64,000 nt of DNA, from assembly GCA_019654215.1 (NCBI GenBank), contig BPDI01000009.1, forward strand, positions 1 to 64,000, given 5' to 3'. Positions within the stretch are counted from its first letter, which is position 1. Every line of letters starts with the position of its first letter. Origin of the DNA: Gammaproteobacteria bacterium (GTDB taxonomy: Bacteria; Pseudomonadota; Gammaproteobacteria; Pseudomonadales; Pseudohongiellaceae). The notes below the pieces were generated by a model. It had not been told where the DNA came from, did not search any database, and saw only the letters and a program-made list of their open reading frames with translations. Of this stretch, positions 38,070 to 49,138 are shown piece by piece. A program made the translations under genes and the position numbers.

Positions 38070-38147
38070 GTTTAGTCAAGGTACTCGTTAAAGAGCGTGA
38101 AGGGTATAGCTAAGTTTCTTAAGCGGCAAGCTTGGAAAGTAAAATTA

Positions 38148-38960
38148 TTACGGAGGCAGATAAGTCTCCAGTCGTTTATGCCAACCTGGCAACCATCTTT
38201 GTTCATTTCTTATTGGGGGGGCGTTATTAACTCTGTTGCTTAAGACCTGTTTGGCAGCGTGCACAAAACTATAGAGGGTCATTGGAGAATTTTCCATCGC
38301 GGCAACTACCTGTTTAAGCCCCCAGCCCTGGTTTTGATAGCGTTCACTGGGAGTGAGTCCAGTCCCTTTGAAATGGACGTAGTCGATTAGTGCATACGGT
38401 CCATAGGGGGGATGACTATGAGCGAGTGTATTAAGCAACTGTCTAACTGTTGTTTGTTGGTCAATCGGAAAAGAAATAACGATTTCATCCAATGACTCAC
38501 TGAGTCTCTGTACGATGAAATCTATTTGAATCGGTTTGGTGTCTGCAAGAAATCTGCGCAGTTCTCGGGACTGTTCACTGTCAAATTCCCTATAGAAGTC
38601 TTCTCGGGATTGCCAGGGTGAATCTAAATGAATACCCTCTATTATCCATGAGGGAACTTCGACATTTCTTACCTGATAGTAATTGAGTAATGCCGGAAAA
38701 GTTTCTTCGAAGGGAGAAACTTGGCCTGCTTTAAACCAAATGAAGTGGCCAATACCGAGTGAGGGAAATTCTTCGCCTTCATTCCAGCTAGTTAGGCAAT
38801 CGAAATTGCTAGCACATTCATTGGCAAAGACCTGCTCTCCCAGCGATTCTAAATCTGATTGTGAAAGCTCAAATGCCTGGCCATAAGCCATATTTACCAG
38901 CAGGTATTGACCTAGTAATGAGCCCAAAAATCGGTTTAATCTGATTGAATTTACTGTCAT
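38148..38960 (-). CDS. Exported protein of unknown function with G-I-G-H-F-I-W-F motif
   Basis: An intact 270-residue protein with an export signal (residues about 8-28, ending A-Y-G-Q-A). Conserved-looking blocks are N-E-C-A-S-N-F-D-C-L-T-S-W-N, F-P-S-L-G-I-G-H-F-I-W-F, P-Y-G-P-Y-A-L-I-D-Y-V-H-F-K-G and Y-Q-N-Q-G-W-G-L-K-Q-V. The combination E-x-F-P-S-L-G-I-G-H recalls lysozyme-like glycosidases, but I cannot assign a catalytic residue. I have seen similar uncharacterised proteins in marine gammaproteobacteria. It lies upstream of hisC on the same strand. Confidence 0.65.
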   Translation of the reverse strand: MTVNSIRLNRFLGSLLGQYLLVNMAYGQAFELSQSDLESLGEQVFANECASNFDCLTSWNEGEEFPSLGIGHFIWFKAGQVSPFEETFPALLNYYQVRNVEVPSWIIEGIHLDSPWQSREDFYREFDSEQSRELRRFLADTKPIQIDFIVQRLSESLDEIVISFPIDQQTTVRQLLNTLAHSHPPYGPYALIDYVHFKGTGLTPSERYQNQGWGLKQVVAAMENSPMTLYSFVHAAKQVLSNRVNNAPPIRNEQRWLPGWHKRLETYLPP

Positions 38961-39674
38961 TTCGATTTGTTCGACTAATTTAGAGAAAAGTTTACACTTT
39001 AGACGGAAAATCTATGTGAGAGGTCGAATTACAGGGGTTTGGAGCGGATCTCAGGATAAACCGGCTTTTTATGAATTAGACAGTAGCTATAAAGGAAGCC
39101 AATCAAAGCTGGAATTATTACTGCAGGTTTATGACTCGTTGATTGATTAGCGTAGGCGCGAAATAGCTTTAAGAACGAGCGGTATTATAGTCGGAAAAAC
39201 TTTAATAAAAACAATGATAAATCTAACACCCTAATTCGAAATACACGTTTTCCTCGGTATTTTATGCACAAAAATTACCTCGAAGTCATAAAACACTTAA
39301 AAATAGCAGGTATTATTTTTGTTCGATCCTTCCAAAACTCCTAAGTCATTGTTATTTCAGTAAAATACGTTTTGGACAAAAATTAATCAGATTGAGTCAC
39401 TTTCACAGAATTTCGAGGCTTGAGAGATTTTTTTTGGTTTTATGCCCAGAGTTATCCACAGAATCTGTGGACAAAAATGCATCCTATGATGATTTTAAAA
39501 AAACACTTAATTGTCAATAACTTAGTAGAGTTACCTTAGTGTGCCAATTAGCAATAACCGCTAAGCCTTTGTGACGAAGTTGAGTCCATCGCAAGACTTG
39601 ATTTATTAGCATCAGATTCTGCCGGAAGCTTAATTATGCTATCTTGATTTTCAACGTCCTATTGAATCATAGTA
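38961..39674. promoter_or_regulatory. AT-rich gene-free region with DnaA-box matches
   Basis: About 710 bases without a credible gene, the largest gap in the window. It contains TTATGCACA (39262-39270) and TTATCCACA (39452-39460), both fitting the DnaA-box consensus TTWTNCACA. An inverted near-match TGTGGACAA lies at 39466-39474, five bases after the second box. T-rich and A-rich tracts (for example T8 near 39428-39435) flank them. The decamer AAACACTTAA occurs twice (about 39291 and 39501). The layout resembles an origin or another DnaA-binding locus, but the usual origin neighbours (dnaA, rpmH, mnmG, parAB) are not in the window. Confidence 0.45.
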
Positions 39675-40310
39675 ATGATAGAACTAACGAGTGAAATACC
39701 TTTCCTCTGGAGGCTCAGTCCAGAGAGCAGTGAAGGTTATTGTTCAGTTTCCATGGTAGTACCTTGTCCACCGGAAACAGAAATTGCAGACCTCACCATC
39801 GAAACCAGCGTTTTAAGTTTATCTTCTGATAGTTCACGCTCAGAGACCGAAGAGACTCTAGAGTGGAACCAGGAAGATGTCGATCTATTTATCCGCCTAG
39901 TTAATCAGAGGCAGATTAATAACAACCAACCAATATCAGAAACGGTGCATGTAGATTTAACTGATCCGGAAATCATTGAAATTGTCCATATTGTTGCTGC
40001 TGCTGGATTCGGCGTGGCTTTTACTTCATTTGGCTTATTGAATGAAGCCGATGGAAGTTTTCCAGTACACAACTTTGAAATTGGATCATTTGCATCATTA
40101 AACACGGTCAGCGGATTTGTGTCGTGTGTTGTGGTGGATGTTGAAGACGATGATGTGGTCTGTGTGCTACTGGATGATATCGATGTGCGCGCAATCGAAG
40201 ATTATGAGCAACTATGCTGCCATGATCTGTTATTAGTTAAGCGCATTGATCTGCTGCACCCCGAGTTTTCTGAATGCAAATTAAAACCAAATACTTCCGT
40301 TTTGCACTAA
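39675..40310 (+). CDS. Acidic protein of unknown function
   Basis: An intact frame of 211 residues with a very acidic composition, for example V-V-D-V-E-D-D-D-V-V-C-V-L-L-D-D-I-D-V. A serine/threonine/glutamate-rich N-terminal third (S-S-D-S-S-R-S-E-T-E-E-T) is followed by a possible compact domain with I-V-A-A-A-G-F-G-V-A-F-T-S-F-G. No signal peptide or clear membrane helix. Cysteines are concentrated in the C-terminal half, including C-C-H-D. Position just after the DnaA-box region is suggestive only. I recognise no family. Confidence 0.55.
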   Translation: MIELTSEIPFLWRLSPESSEGYCSVSMVVPCPPETEIADLTIETSVLSLSSDSSRSETEETLEWNQEDVDLFIRLVNQRQINNNQPISETVHVDLTDPEIIEIVHIVAAAGFGVAFTSFGLLNEADGSFPVHNFEIGSFASLNTVSGFVSCVVVDVEDDDVVCVLLDDIDVRAIEDYEQLCCHDLLLVKRIDLLHPEFSECKLKPNTSVLH

Positions 40311-40340
40311 GAGATTGTAGTAGTTCTGCTAGCGATCCTT

Positions 40341-41501
40341 TTAGCAACCGACAAATTCAATAATGTGATCTGCGGCCTGTTCCACGGTCATTTCGACTGT
40401 GCCGACGACTATTTCCGGCTGTAGGGGATTTTCATAAGGGCTGTCCAGACCGGTAAAATTTTTAATTTCTCCCGCCCGTGCCTTCTTGTAGAGTCCCTTT
40501 GGGTCCCGTTGTTCGCAAACATCCAGGCTGGTATCTATAAATACTTCAATAAACTCTTGTTCTGCAAATAAGCTTCGTGCCATGTCCCGTTCAGCACGGA
40601 AGGGTGAGATAAAACTCGTGATTACAATAAGCCCTGCATCCAACATGAGCTTGGCGATTTCAGCTACACGGCGGATATTTTCGACCCTATCAGCATCGGT
40701 AAAACCCAGATCTTTATTCAATCCGTGGCGCACGTTATCTCCATCTAGTAGATAAGAGTGACAGCCTTTGGCGATTAATTTCTTTTCGATCAAGTTGGCG
40801 ATGGTTGATTTACCTGAACCTGATAATCCGGTGAGCCAGATGATTTTAGGTGTTTGTTGTTTAATTGCTGCGCGAGTCTGTTTATCCACATCCAGTGCTT
40901 GCCAGTGAACATTACTGGCGCGACGTAATCCGTGTCTAATTCCGCCAGCCGCAACAATTGTGTCAGAGTCTTTTTCGTAAAGAGTAAAGATGCCGGTAGC
41001 TGGGCAGATAGAAGCGGAGTCATAAACTATGGGGCAGGTCAAAGCGATATTTGCCACACCGGTTTCATTATTCGACAAAGTCTTAGCCGCTATCTGCTGA
41101 TTAGTTTCAACATCGACACGATACTTTAGCCGACTGACGGTGGCTTCACTTTCGCCGCCAATGGCTTGCAGACGGTAGGTTCTTCCTGGGAGTAGTTCCT
41201 GCTCACCCTGCCACGCGATTTGTGCTTCAAATTGATCAGTGAACTCTGGTCTTAAATCGGCGGCGGCCAAGATGTCACCAGGATTCATGTTTACTGAGTA
41301 GGTCAAATCTAAATTTAGATCGGCTTCAGCATCCATGCTAGTGTATTCAGCACCATTAGCTTCCATGGCAAGAATAGATGTTTGATGACCTGAAGGGGCA
41401 GTTACCACACTATCTTCTTTGTTTATCTGGCCGCTGATTAACCTGCCACTAACTCGACTCGATGATTCAACGTCAGTTACTAAGAAGCGCATTGGATCCA
41501 T
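40341..41501 (-). CDS. cysC: Adenylylsulfate kinase fused to GTPase-less CysN C-terminal domains
   Basis: From the ATG at 41501 (GGGGA upstream) the protein has 386 residues. The first 190 or so match the beta-barrel domains II and III of Cys[27 protein letters not shown] and Y-R-L-Q-A-I-G-G. The G-domain that should precede them is missing. An acyl-CoA dehydrogenase gene ends just upstream. The C-terminal 190 residues are a complete APS kinase: P-loop G-L-S-G-S-G-K-S-T (225-233), [10 protein letters not shown] and [11 protein letters not shown]. It would make PAPS from APS. The barrel domains may bind a partner sulfurylase subunit or be regulatory. Confidence 0.85.
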   Translation of the reverse strand: MDPMRFLVTDVESSSRVSGRLISGQINKEDSVVTAPSGHQTSILAMEANGAEYTSMDAEADLNLDLTYSVNMNPGDILAAADLRPEFTDQFEAQIAWQGEQELLPGRTYRLQAIGGESEATVSRLKYRVDVETNQQIAAKTLSNNETGVANIALTCPIVYDSASICPATGIFTLYEKDSDTIVAAGGIRHGLRRASNVHWQALDVDKQTRAAIKQQTPKIIWLTGLSGSGKSTIANLIEKKLIAKGCHSYLLDGDNVRHGLNKDLGFTDADRVENIRRVAEIAKLMLDAGLIVITSFISPFRAERDMARSLFAEQEFIEVFIDTSLDVCEQRDPKGLYKKARAGEIKNFTGLDSPYENPLQPEIVVGTVEMTVEQAADHIIEFVGC

Positions 41502-41530
41502 ATTTATTTCCCCAGCTTTTCCTCTCAAGT

Positions 41531-42694
41531 TTACTTTGCGCGTTGATTAAAACGCCGTCCCACTAAGGCAGATGTGATATTAACTTTTTGTATATCAATT
41601 GTCCCTCCGGCAATACCCCAGCCCCAGGAATCCCGCATTTTTCGTTCGATAGGAAATTCACGGGAATAACCGTAACCACCCATTAATTGCATTGCTTTGC
41701 CTGTTACTTCTCGTGCCATTTCGTTGGCAAAACATTTTGCGATTGAGCTATCTGCAATCGAAGGTAACCCTTGCTCCGCATTCGCTACTGCTCGGTAGAG
41801 AAGTAAACGTGCCGCGTCTAACTTTAATTTCATTTCAGCGAGTTGTATTTGTACAGCTTGAAAATCGATCAACGGCTTGCCAAACTGATTGCGTTCCTGA
41901 GTGTAATCAAGTACGAAATCGAATGCTGATTGCGCAACGGCTAATGACATCGTTGTATTTCCGCAGCGCTCTAGGTCGAATGCATCCATTAACTTACTAA
42001 AGCCTCCGGCAGGCACCAGAATATTTTTGACAGGAACTTCTACATTATCGAAATACATATCGGCACTATAAATACCTCGAAATCCCATATGATGATCGCG
42101 CTTACCAAAACTGAATCCATCCATGCCTTTCTCAACTATAACTGCACCAATACCTTTAGCACCCTCATCATCTGACATGCGGCAATAAACGACATAAGCC
42201 TCAGAATGACCAGCGCCTGAACACCAGCGTTTTGTTCCATTGATAACGACCTTGTCTTCATTAATACTTGCTTTAGTAGTTAAGTCTGTGAGTGCTGATC
42301 CGGCGCCAGGTTCTGACATGGAAACCGCCAGGACCATGTCTCCAGAACAGATAGCGGGTAGCAACCAATTTTTTAAATGGTCGTTACCGAAGTGGGCGAT
42401 TGCTAAGCAGGGGCCGAAACAAGATTCAAAAATTGGAAAAGCCACGCCAATTGAGACCTTGGCTATTTCCTCGAGAACAAGCACGGCGTCTAGATGAGAT
42501 CCCCCGGCTCCGCCATAGTCTGCACTCAAATTGACTCCCAGATATCCAAGCTCAGCGAATCGCTTGCGCACTTCCAGGCTCGGTGGCTCATCCTTCTCTT
42601 CTATTTCTTTGGCGATTGAGGTTAATTCTCTCTGTGCAAACTGCCGCGCTGCATCTTGAAGTGCGCGTTGTTCTGCAGACAAACTAAAGTCCAT
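41531..42694 (-). CDS. Acyl-CoA dehydrogenase
   Basis: An intact 387-residue flavoprotein. FAD and substrate blocks include [24 protein letters not shown] and [13 protein letters not shown]. The canonical C-terminal catalytic Glu is Gly here (G363 in I-A-G-G-T). A Glu is present in F-D-L-E-R (E242), the position used by isovaleryl- and long-chain-acyl-CoA dehydrogenases. A branched-chain or long-chain substrate is therefore possible. It is followed almost directly by the cysC-like gene on the same strand. Confidence 0.9.
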   Translation of the reverse strand: MDFSLSAEQRALQDAARQFAQRELTSIAKEIEEKDEPPSLEVRKRFAELGYLGVNLSADYGGAGGSHLDAVLVLEEIAKVSIGVAFPIFESCFGPCLAIAHFGNDHLKNWLLPAICSGDMVLAVSMSEPGAGSALTDLTTKASINEDKVVINGTKRWCSGAGHSEAYVVYCRMSDDEGAKGIGAVIVEKGMDGFSFGKRDHHMGFRGIYSADMYFDNVEVPVKNILVPAGGFSKLMDAFDLERCGNTTMSLAVAQSAFDFVLDYTQERNQFGKPLIDFQAVQIQLAEMKLKLDAARLLLYRAVANAEQGLPSIADSSIAKCFANEMAREVTGKAMQLMGGYGYSREFPIERKMRDSWGWGIAGGTIDIQKVNITSALVGRRFNQRAK

Positions 42695-42811
42695 GCATTA
42701 TCTCCCTAATTTCTGGAAGTGCATCATATGCATGAGTGGACGCCGCTGCAAATCTGACGCTTGCGCATCTGAAAAAGGGGGTATTTTCCCGCTCCAACAA
42801 GTGAATCCTGC

Positions 42812-42817
42812 TATAAT
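42812..42817 (+). promoter_or_regulatory. Probable -10 element for prfC
   Basis: A perfect TATAAT lies 51 bases before the prfC start codon in the divergent region between the acyl-CoA dehydrogenase gene and prfC. The -35 region is not a good match. Confidence 0.45.
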
Positions 42818-42868
42818 CGCCGCTTTTTTTCGGGCGCTTAATTCCGCCAGTTAGAATCGAGTCAAGCC

Positions 42869-44449
42869 GTGAGCGATCTACAGCAGGAAATCGAAAGACG
42901 CAGAGTTCTCGCGATTATTTCTCATCCGGATGCTGGTAAAACCACCATCACCGAGAAACTTCTGTTGTTTGGAAACCTAATTCAGGTGGCAGGTACTGTA
43001 AAAGCCAAGAAATCTGATCGTCACGCCACATCTGACTGGATGACCATGGAACAGGAGCGAGGGATTTCGGTTACATCATCGGTAATTCAGTTTCCATATA
43101 GAGAACGCGTGGTGAACTTGCTGGATACGCCTGGCCATGAAGATTTCTCTGAAGATACTTATCGCGTACTCACTGCGGTGGATTCTGCGCTAATGATAGT
43201 GGATGGTGCTAAAGGCGTCGAGGAACGTACTATTAAATTGATGGATGTTTGTCGTTTACGGGACACGCCAATTTTTACATTCGTAAACAAACTGGATCGC
43301 GATATTCTCGATCCTATAGCGATTCTCGATGAGATTGAAAACGTTCTAAAAATTAAATGTGCGCCAATCAACTGGCCTCTAGGTATGGGCAAAGAATTCA
43401 AAGGGGTTTACAACCTTTACTCCGATACTATTCATGTTTATCAACAAGGGCAGGGGCATCAAATTCCAGAGGATGTGCAAATCAAGGGTTTAGATAGCGC
43501 AGAAGCAAAAGAATTGCTTGGAAGTTACATCGACGATTTCTCCGAAGATATCGAGTTGGTAAAAGGCGCCAGCCATGAATTTGATGTAGATGCTTATTTA
43601 AAGGGACAGCTGACCCCTGTTTATTTCGGTACGGCGTTAGGTAATTTCAGCGTAAAAGAAATGCTTGATGACTTTGTGCAGTGGGCACCGGCACCACAAG
43701 GTCGCGAAACTGAATCTCGGCTAGTTGAGGCATATGAAGAAGGTTTTAGTGGCTTTATTTTTAAGATTCAGGCGAATATGGATCCAAAACATCGAGATCG
43801 TGTCGCCTTCATGCGTATCTGTTCTGGCGAATACAAAAAAGGCATGAAGATGCACCATAGTCGCATTGGAAAGGATGTGAAAGTTGCGGACGCGGTAGTT
43901 TTTCTCGCCCGTGATCGCACTCAGGCCGATGGAGCAGTTTCAGGAGATATTATTGGTCTTCATAATCATGGAACGATTCAGATTGGAGATACCTTCACAA
44001 CTGGCGAAGAATTAAAATTTCGAGGTATCCCTCATTTTGCGCCAGAGTTGTTTAAACGCATTCGTTTGAAAGATCCGCTGAAATTAAAGCAGTTACAAAA
44101 AGGGCTAACTCAGTTATCCGAGGAAGGCTCTACCCAGCTCTTTATGCCGCTGCGTAATAACGATTTGGTAGTTGGGGCCGTAGGCGTCCTGCAGTTCGAA
44201 GTTGTGGCCTATCGCTTAAAAGATGAGTACAAAGTGGATGCGATTTATGAGCCGATTAATGTACAACTGGCCCGCTGGGTAGATAGTGACAATAAAATCA
44301 AGCTGCAAGAGTTTAAAAAGAAGGCTCATGAAAATCTGGCACTGGATGGTGGGAGCTATCTAACTTATTTGGCGCCCACCCGAGTTAATCTGAATCTTAT
44401 GGAAGAGCGCTGGCCGGAGATTCGATTCCGCTCTACTAGGGAACATTAA
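42869..44449 (+). CDS. prfC: Peptide chain release factor 3
   Basis: An intact 526-residue translational GTPase starting with GTG. The G motifs are [10 protein letters not shown] (about 17-26), D-T-P-G-H-E-D-F and N-K-L-D-R. Switch residues [12 protein letters not shown] mark RF3 rather than EF-G. It removes RF1/RF2 from ribosomes after termination. The next gene, tgt, starts 9 bases after its stop, so the two are probably co-transcribed. Confidence 0.97.
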   Translation: MSDLQQEIERRRVLAIISHPDAGKTTITEKLLLFGNLIQVAGTVKAKKSDRHATSDWMTMEQERGISVTSSVIQFPYRERVVNLLDTPGHEDFSEDTYRVLTAVDSALMIVDGAKGVEERTIKLMDVCRLRDTPIFTFVNKLDRDILDPIAILDEIENVLKIKCAPINWPLGMGKEFKGVYNLYSDTIHVYQQGQGHQIPEDVQIKGLDSAEAKELLGSYIDDFSEDIELVKGASHEFDVDAYLKGQLTPVYFGTALGNFSVKEMLDDFVQWAPAPQGRETESRLVEAYEEGFSGFIFKIQANMDPKHRDRVAFMRICSGEYKKGMKMHHSRIGKDVKVADAVVFLARDRTQADGAVSGDIIGLHNHGTIQIGDTFTTGEELKFRGIPHFAPELFKRIRLKDPLKLKQLQKGLTQLSEEGSTQLFMPLRNNDLVVGAVGVLQFEVVAYRLKDEYKVDAIYEPINVQLARWVDSDNKIKLQEFKKKAHENLALDGGSYLTYLAPTRVNLNLMEERWPEIRFRSTREH

Positions 44450-45595
<1,146 letters not shown>

Positions 45596-45739
45596 CCAAG
45601 TTGATGTTGCGTTGGATTGACTTGAATCGCGGGTCATTGCCCCCAAAAATGCTAGATATAGGCAAAGAGGGCGAGAAAACAGCAAAAACTGATGGCAAAA
45701 ACCTAATAAAGAGTCGCGTTATTGACCGAGAGAGAATTC

Positions 45740-46072
45740 ATGAACATATTATTTCCCGTTGCTAATGCGCAAGACGCTGCGCAACCACAACAAACTTCAC
45801 TGACTTACAACCTTATTCTTTTTGGCGGAATGTTTTTCCTGTTCTGGCTAATTCTTTGGCGCCCGCAATCGAAACGAGCCAAGGAACATCGAGAGCTGGT
45901 TAGTAGTATCTCCAAAGGCGATGAGGTGATGACTTCCGGTGGCTTGTTGGGAAAGGTTACAAAAGTGCAGGATGACTATATCGCCGTCGAAGTTTCACAG
46001 GGTGTTGAATTAAAGCTGCAGAAATCTTCGGTTGCTGCAGCGCTTCCAAAAGGTACGATTAATCAAATTTAG
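45740..46072 (+). CDS. yajC: Preprotein translocase accessory subunit YajC
   Basis: A 110-residue protein with one transmembrane helix (about 22-42, L-I-L-F-G-G-M-F-F-L-F-W-L-I) and the family block R-P-Q-S-K-R-A-K-E-H, then G-D-E-V-M-T-S-G-G-L-L-G-K-V. The start at the ATG 45740 is chosen because it gives the usual short A/Q-rich N terminus. It is the first gene of the yajC-secD-secF set. Confidence 0.95.
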   Translation: MNILFPVANAQDAAQPQQTSLTYNLILFGGMFFLFWLILWRPQSKRAKEHRELVSSISKGDEVMTSGGLLGKVTKVQDDYIAVEVSQGVELKLQKSSVAAALPKGTINQI

Positions 46073-46113
46073 GCTGAGCCTTGCGGTTCAGCAAGAAGCG
46101 AAGAGCGCATTTT

Positions 46114-48000
46114 ATGCTAAATCGATATCCAGCCTGGAAAAACGTACTCATTATCATAGTCGTTATATTGGGATTCCTATATTCAGTTCCTAATATCTAC
46201 CCCGATGACGAAGCAATTCAAATCTCCACCGATAACCTAAATCTCAATGAGTCGGATTTGGCGACTATTACCACGGCGCTGGAAGCGGCTCAGGTGGAAT
46301 TTTTTGGAGAAGAATTCACCGAAGAAAACATTCTATACCGATTTAATACTGTCGATGACCAGCTGGTTGCCAAGACCGCTATCGAAGATGTTCTGACTGA
46401 TGATTATATTGTTGCTCTAAATCTTGCTCCAACGACACCTGGATGGTTGCAAGCCATTGGGGCGGGTAAAATGAATCTCGGACTTGATTTGCAAGGTGGT
46501 GTGTACTTCTTAATGGAAGTAGACATGGAAGCGGCACTTGGCCGTCGCATGGAAGACAACCTGAGTAATGTGCGTTCTATATTAAGAGAAGAAAGGCTTC
46601 GCACACGAGGAACCAATGTCGTCGACAATACCCATCTGGAAGTGCGTTTTGCCAATGCAGAGGTTCGCTCAGATGCACGTTCCGTTCTCGTTGATAATTT
46701 CCCTGATCTGCAATTTCAGAATCGTGAATCCGGAGATCTGTTCATTCTCGATATGCGCACTCCGCCAGATGTCATTCTGCAGATCCAGCGGGATACACTG
46801 CAGGCTAATCGCACGACGATTATGAAGCGGGTTGACGCGCTCGGTGTTGCTGAACCGACTGTGCAGCAACAGGGTGCAGACCGTATTGTTGTTGAATTGC
46901 CCGGTGTTCAGGATCCCGCGCAAGCGATTCGCTTTTTACAGAGAATTGCCACACTTGAATTCCATTTAGAAGCAATGCCGGGGGCCTCGCCAGCGTCTTA
47001 CACGAGCTATGTCAACCCTGATGGCATTATGATTGATGTCGACAACGAAATTATCTTGCAGGGTGATCGTATTAGTAACGTTCGATCCACTCTCGACCAG
47101 AATGGTTTGCCTCAGGTTCAAATCAACTTGGATGCTCAAGGTGGTAACCAGATTAACCGGGTAACTCGTGACAATGTCGGTAGGATGATGGATATCCTGT
47201 TATCTGAAACTCGTAGCCGTACAATTTTAACAACTGGTGGAAATGGCGAAGAGATAGAAGAAGTCGAATTTTTTGAAGAAAAACGATTAATTAGTCATGC
47301 GACTATCCGCACTGCATTACCAAGAACATTTGTTATAACTGGTTTAACTGCTAGAGAGGCAAATGACCTTTCTGAACTGATTCGCTCAGGCTCATTAGCA
47401 GCGCCGATGACCATCGTAGAGCAATCTGTGATCGGGCCTACTATGGGACGAGAAAATCTCGAAGCAGGTTTTAGGGGAGTGCTGGTTGCATCGGTATTGG
47501 TTTTAATATTTATGATGTTTTATTACCGAGTATTTGGGCTGGCAGCCAATACTGCGTTAATCATGAACATCCTGCTGATCTTCGCCGTAATGTCGACGCT
47601 TATACCAGCGACGCTCACACTACCAGGAATAGTGGGAATTGTATTAACAGTAGGTATGGCTGTGGATGCCAATGTGCTTATCTTTACGCGAATTAGGGAA
47701 GAGTTGAGTAATGGAATGCCACCTCAACAGGCCATTGATGCCGGTTACAATCGTGCGTTTACCACTATTCTCGATGCTAATTTAACGACTTTCCTAGTGG
47801 CGCTGGTTCTTTTTACTATCGGAACCGGACCGGTGAAGGGATTCGCAGTCACGCTAATGATTGGAATTATCACTTCCATGTTTACTGCTATCGTTGGCAC
47901 TCGTGCCTTAGTGAATGTAATTTACGGTGGGCGCAACATTCAGAAACTTTCTATTGGCCGTTATCCGAAGCCAAACAAATCGGGTATCGAAGCAACTTAA
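46114..48000 (+). CDS. secD: Protein translocase subunit SecD
   Basis: An intact 628-residue RND-type membrane protein starting M-L-N-R-Y-P-A-W-K-N. The N-terminal helix is followed by a large periplasmic part with G-L-D-L-Q-G-G-V-Y-F. The C-terminal helices carry G-I-V-G-I-V-L-T-V-G-M-A-V-D-A-N-V and R-A-F-T-T-I-L-D-A-N, which hold the proton-relay residues. With SecF it uses the proton gradient to pull proteins through SecYEG. The frame is open further upstream, but the internal ATG fits the family. Confidence 0.97.
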   Translation: MLNRYPAWKNVLIIIVVILGFLYSVPNIYPDDEAIQISTDNLNLNESDLATITTALEAAQVEFFGEEFTEENILYRFNTVDDQLVAKTAIEDVLTDDYIVALNLAPTTPGWLQAIGAGKMNLGLDLQGGVYFLMEVDMEAALGRRMEDNLSNVRSILREERLRTRGTNVVDNTHLEVRFANAEVRSDARSVLVDNFPDLQFQNRESGDLFILDMRTPPDVILQIQRDTLQANRTTIMKRVDALGVAEPTVQQQGADRIVVELPGVQDPAQAIRFLQRIATLEFHLEAMPGASPASYTSYVNPDGIMIDVDNEIILQGDRISNVRSTLDQNGLPQVQINLDAQGGNQINRVTRDNVGRMMDILLSETRSRTILTTGGNGEEIEEVEFFEEKRLISHATIRTALPRTFVITGLTAREANDLSELIRSGSLAAPMTIVEQSVIGPTMGRENLEAGFRGVLVASVLVLIFMMFYYRVFGLAANTALIMNILLIFAVMSTLIPATLTLPGIVGIVLTVGMAVDANVLIFTRIREELSNGMPPQQAIDAGYNRAFTTILDANLTTFLVALVLFTIGTGPVKGFAVTLMIGIITSMFTAIVGTRALVNVIYGGRNIQKLSIGRYPKPNKSGIEAT

Positions 48001-48017
48001 TAGACTGGGATAAGAAC

Positions 48018-48968
48018 ATGATTTTGGGCAGACAAATAGATTTCATGGGTGTACGCAAAATTGCGGGAGCGATTTCTGCAGTACTCGTTTTAGTGTCTAT
48101 ATTTGCACTTATATTTAACTCTTTGCAGTTTGGTTTAGATTTCACCGCCGGAACTTCAGTCCGCTTAAATTACTCACAAACCATTATTCTTGATGAAGTA
48201 AGCGAAGCGCTAAACAATAATGGTTACGAAGACGCAGTTGTAGTTAGCTTTGGCTCCGATCGCGAGATTCGAGTTGTGCTGCCAGTTGATGAAAGCGTTG
48301 AAGTTGTTGATCAAGCAAGCCAGGCAGCAGAGATAGGTGAAACTATTGCGGCTTTGCTTAGTGCCAATAGTGATGCCGATGTAACTTTACTTGGATCAGA
48401 TTATGTGAGTGCCAAAGTGGGCGAAGAATTGGCAGAGCAGGGTGGCATGGGGATGTTGGTGGCGCTCGGTATCATCATGATTTATATTGCTGTGCGCTTC
48501 CAATTTAAGTTTTCCGTTGGTGCAGTTGTTGCACTCGCCCATGATGTGCTGATAACACTCGGCATTTTTTCAATCTTCGGAATTGAATTTAATCTCAACA
48601 CCCTAGCTGCCATGTTGGCTATCATTGGCTATTCGCTTAATGACACTATCGTGGTGTCTGATCGAATTAGGGAGAATTTTCGTCGTATGCGTAAGGGAAC
48701 TCCTGTAGAAATGGTTAATGTATCTCTTAACCAAACACTCAGTCGTACCATAATTACTTCCTTTACAACGCTCCTTGTATTGTTCTCAGTACTTATTATC
48801 GGTGGCGAAACTACTCAAGGTTTCGCGATTGCACTCATCATTGGTGTGGTCATCGGAACCTATTCTTCCATTTATGTAGCTTCAAATGTGATTCTTTATA
48901 TGAAAGTCACCCGGGAAGATTTGATGATCCCGGTGAAAGAAGGTGCCGATCTCGAAGGCACGGTCTAG
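48018..48968 (+). CDS. secF: Protein translocase subunit SecF
   Basis: An intact 316-residue partner of SecD. It has G-L-D-F-T-A-G-T-S-V-R in the first periplasmic segment. The membrane blocks are V-A-L-A-H-D-V-L-I-T-L-G, I-G-Y-S-L-N-D-T-I-V-V-S-D-R-I-R-E-N and R-T-I-I-T-S-F-T-T-L. It starts 18 bases after the secD stop. Confidence 0.97.
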   Translation: MILGRQIDFMGVRKIAGAISAVLVLVSIFALIFNSLQFGLDFTAGTSVRLNYSQTIILDEVSEALNNNGYEDAVVVSFGSDREIRVVLPVDESVEVVDQASQAAEIGETIAALLSANSDADVTLLGSDYVSAKVGEELAEQGGMGMLVALGIIMIYIAVRFQFKFSVGAVVALAHDVLITLGIFSIFGIEFNLNTLAAMLAIIGYSLNDTIVVSDRIRENFRRMRKGTPVEMVNVSLNQTLSRTIITSFTTLLVLFSVLIIGGETTQGFAIALIIGVVIGTYSSIYVASNVILYMKVTREDLMIPVKEGADLEGTV

Positions 48969-49032
48969 TCACTTCTTCTCGGTAAAGTTTGAGCTCTCTC
49001 TAAGCGATACAGTCTGAAAGGTTGTCGGCCGT

Positions 49033-49059
49033 GGCCAATGAATTATCACTTGGCCTGTT
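49033..49059 (+). terminator. Possible terminator after secF
   Basis: A 6-bp stem GGCCAA/TTGGCC with an 11-base loop is followed by a short T-rich stretch (TGTTTTG). It lies 65 bases after secF. The T tract is weak. Confidence 0.4.
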
Positions 49060-49138
49060 TTGCCATACTTGCTATGTTTTAGTTCGATAAAAATGGGCGA
49101 TTTTCAACAGCTTGGAATAACCAAAGCGATATAGAAGA

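Noticed and set aside
38961-39674. Naming this region the chromosomal origin.
   Set aside because: Only two consensus boxes and one near-match, no dnaA or other origin neighbours, and no skew data. Kept as a candidate DnaA-binding region only.
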